Source: Erythrobacter sp. CCH5-A1
Lineage (GTDB): Bacteria; Pseudomonadota; Alphaproteobacteria; Sphingomonadales; Sphingomonadaceae
Direction: 5' to 3'
Length of the DNA: 64,000 nt
Assembly (NCBI RefSeq): GCF_001557115.1
Contig: NZ_LSKQ01000074.1
Span: forward strand, 41,007 to 105,006
Both the position numbers and the translations under genes were made by a program. Shown in pieces: positions 62,897 to 64,000 of this stretch; positions within the stretch are counted from its first letter, which is position 1; each line of letters starts with the position of its first letter. Below the pieces are notes generated by a model that did not search any database, was not told the origin of the DNA, and saw only the letters and a program-made list of their open reading frames with translations.

Positions 62897-63987
62897 GAGA
62901 AGCGGTGGTGGCAAACCGACGCGCGAGGTTGCGGGAACTCCCCGACGACGGATTGCTGATCGGTCGTAGCGCTCAGGCAGATCGTGCACGGAAAGTTGGT
63001 TTTGCAGCCGATGTTAATGAACCTGCTGCTGCCGCCCCCCCGGACCCATTCGCCGATCTGGTCATTGATCGCGGCGAAGGTCACATCATGGCCATCGCAC
63101 CCACCGGCGCGGGCAAGGGTGTCAACGTCATTATGCCCGCCCTGCTCTCTTGGAAGGGACCGTCGGTGACAATCGACGTCAAGGGAGAGGCCGCAAGGGC
63201 CGTGGCTCCGCATCTTGTGGCTTGCGGGCACGATGTGCAGGTCATTGATCTTGGGGGGGAGATGGCACCAATTCTCGTCGATGGTAAGCCGCTGGCTCCT
63301 GGGGCGTTCAACGTGATGGAGACGCTGGATCCGGACAGCCCAACCTTTGCAGCCGATTGCCACGCGCTGGCGGTTGCGATCCCCGGTGGGCTTAGTACCC
63401 TTACTGACCGTTTCTGGGATAATCTTGCTCTTGCGCTGCTAATCGGCGTGATCGGCTATTTGTGCACCTTCGAGCCGCCAGAGAAGCGCAACTTCTTCAC
63501 ATTGCGGGCTTTTTTAAGTGATCCGGATCTGGATTATACCATAGCGGTGAAACTCGATACTGTGCTTGCCGGCAGAGATTGCTTCATCACCCAGGAATTC
63601 AAAAACTACCTCGGACACGAACGCGAGAAAGTGCGCACCAGTGTTCGGTCCACGGCAATCCAACATCTTACGATGTTCGCGGGAGACCATCTTGCTGAGG
63701 TCACGAGCCGAACAACCTTCGATTTGTCTGCGGTCACTGAAGGGCGGCCGCTCTCGATCTTCTTCGTCATCCCGCCCCATCGCCTGGAATCGAGCGCGAC
63801 ACTGCTGCGCCTTTACGTGTCGACCTTGCTCGGACTGATTACCCGCCGACGCGTAGCCCCCCCGCTACCGACATTGTTCGTTCTCGACGAACTTGCGCAG
63901 CTGGGCCCTTTTCCGATGCTTCGCCCACTGGTGACCTTGATGCGCATTAGCGTCCGCGCTCGTGGTGTAATTTCGGGTGTAGATTGA
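62893..63987 (+). pseudogene. traG: TraG/VirD4-type coupling protein, shortened
   Basis: The 364-residue frame has the VirD4 Walker A APTGAGKGVN and Walker B LFVLDELAQLG, with the usual LPTLFVLDELAQLGPFPMLRPLVTLMR context. Coupling proteins normally continue for a further 200 or more residues. Here the frame leaves the family pattern after LVTLMR and stops at 63985-63987, 13 bases before the window ends. This points to a nonsense or frameshift change, or a sequencing error. The enzyme would normally pump DNA to a type IV secretion channel. It shows that the right end belongs to a conjugative or integrative element. Confidence 0.72.
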
Positions 63988-64000
63988 GGTGATCGCATGG

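Overview
The window is GC-rich and densely coded. It looks like a chromosomal segment of an alphaproteobacterium of the Sphingomonadales, most likely Erythrobacteraceae-like. This is an inference from TonB receptors beside LysR regulators, exosortase-A-type glycan genes, the carboxynorspermidine polyamine route and the codon use; no rRNA or intact tRNA gene is present to confirm it.

Left part (1-12 kb): the end of a TonB-dependent receptor with a retropepsin-like protease; a LysR regulator divergent from a second TonB receptor; a minus-strand operon of three GGG-lipobox lipoproteins (a propeller-like protein, a monohaem cytochrome c, a parallel beta-helix protein) plus a small unknown protein; and an old-yellow-enzyme-type oxidoreductase.

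Mosaic region (12-29 kb): three directly repeated non-coding modules (about 12.54-12.95, 22.76-23.17 and 29.03-29.17 kb) bracket two cargo blocks. The first cargo is an arsenic-organic biosynthesis cluster: DUF2064/TIGR04282-like and TIGR04283-like glycosyltransferases, a GT-C/GT2 fusion, DUF547, an ArsM with four Cys spaced as in characterised ArsM, a radical SAM enzyme, an SDR and a fatty-acid hydroxylase-like protein. The second is a copper block: copABC behind a CnrY/CnrX/CnrH-like signalling trio, then a CueR-like MerR regulator divergent from a glutaredoxin-MauE fusion with a textbook 20-bp-spacer promoter.

Core metabolism (29-58 kb): LuxR-type regulator; cysD, cysNC and a CysQ-like phosphatase (sulfate activation); btaA/btaB (betaine lipid DGTS); a threonine dehydratase-like enzyme; a polyamine operon (carboxynorspermidine dehydrogenase, an NHL lipoprotein, carboxynorspermidine decarboxylase) and, further on, an ornithine-decarboxylase-family gene with a TTG start and a leader able to hide its ribosome site; a LemA/DUF3137 pair; thiolase and MaoC hydratase; exosortase-A-associated ligase and glycosyltransferase; gltB and gltD separated by a REP-like palindrome.

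Right end (58-64 kb): an accessory block. A five-gene minus-strand operon encodes a small Gly/Asp-tailed protein, a four-helix membrane protein, a small beta-helix protein and two paralogous Era-like GTPases with degraded G4 motifs. It faces a DUF4258-like gene and a shortened TraG/VirD4 coupling-protein gene, so it probably rides on an integrative element. This operon is the best candidate here for an undescribed system.
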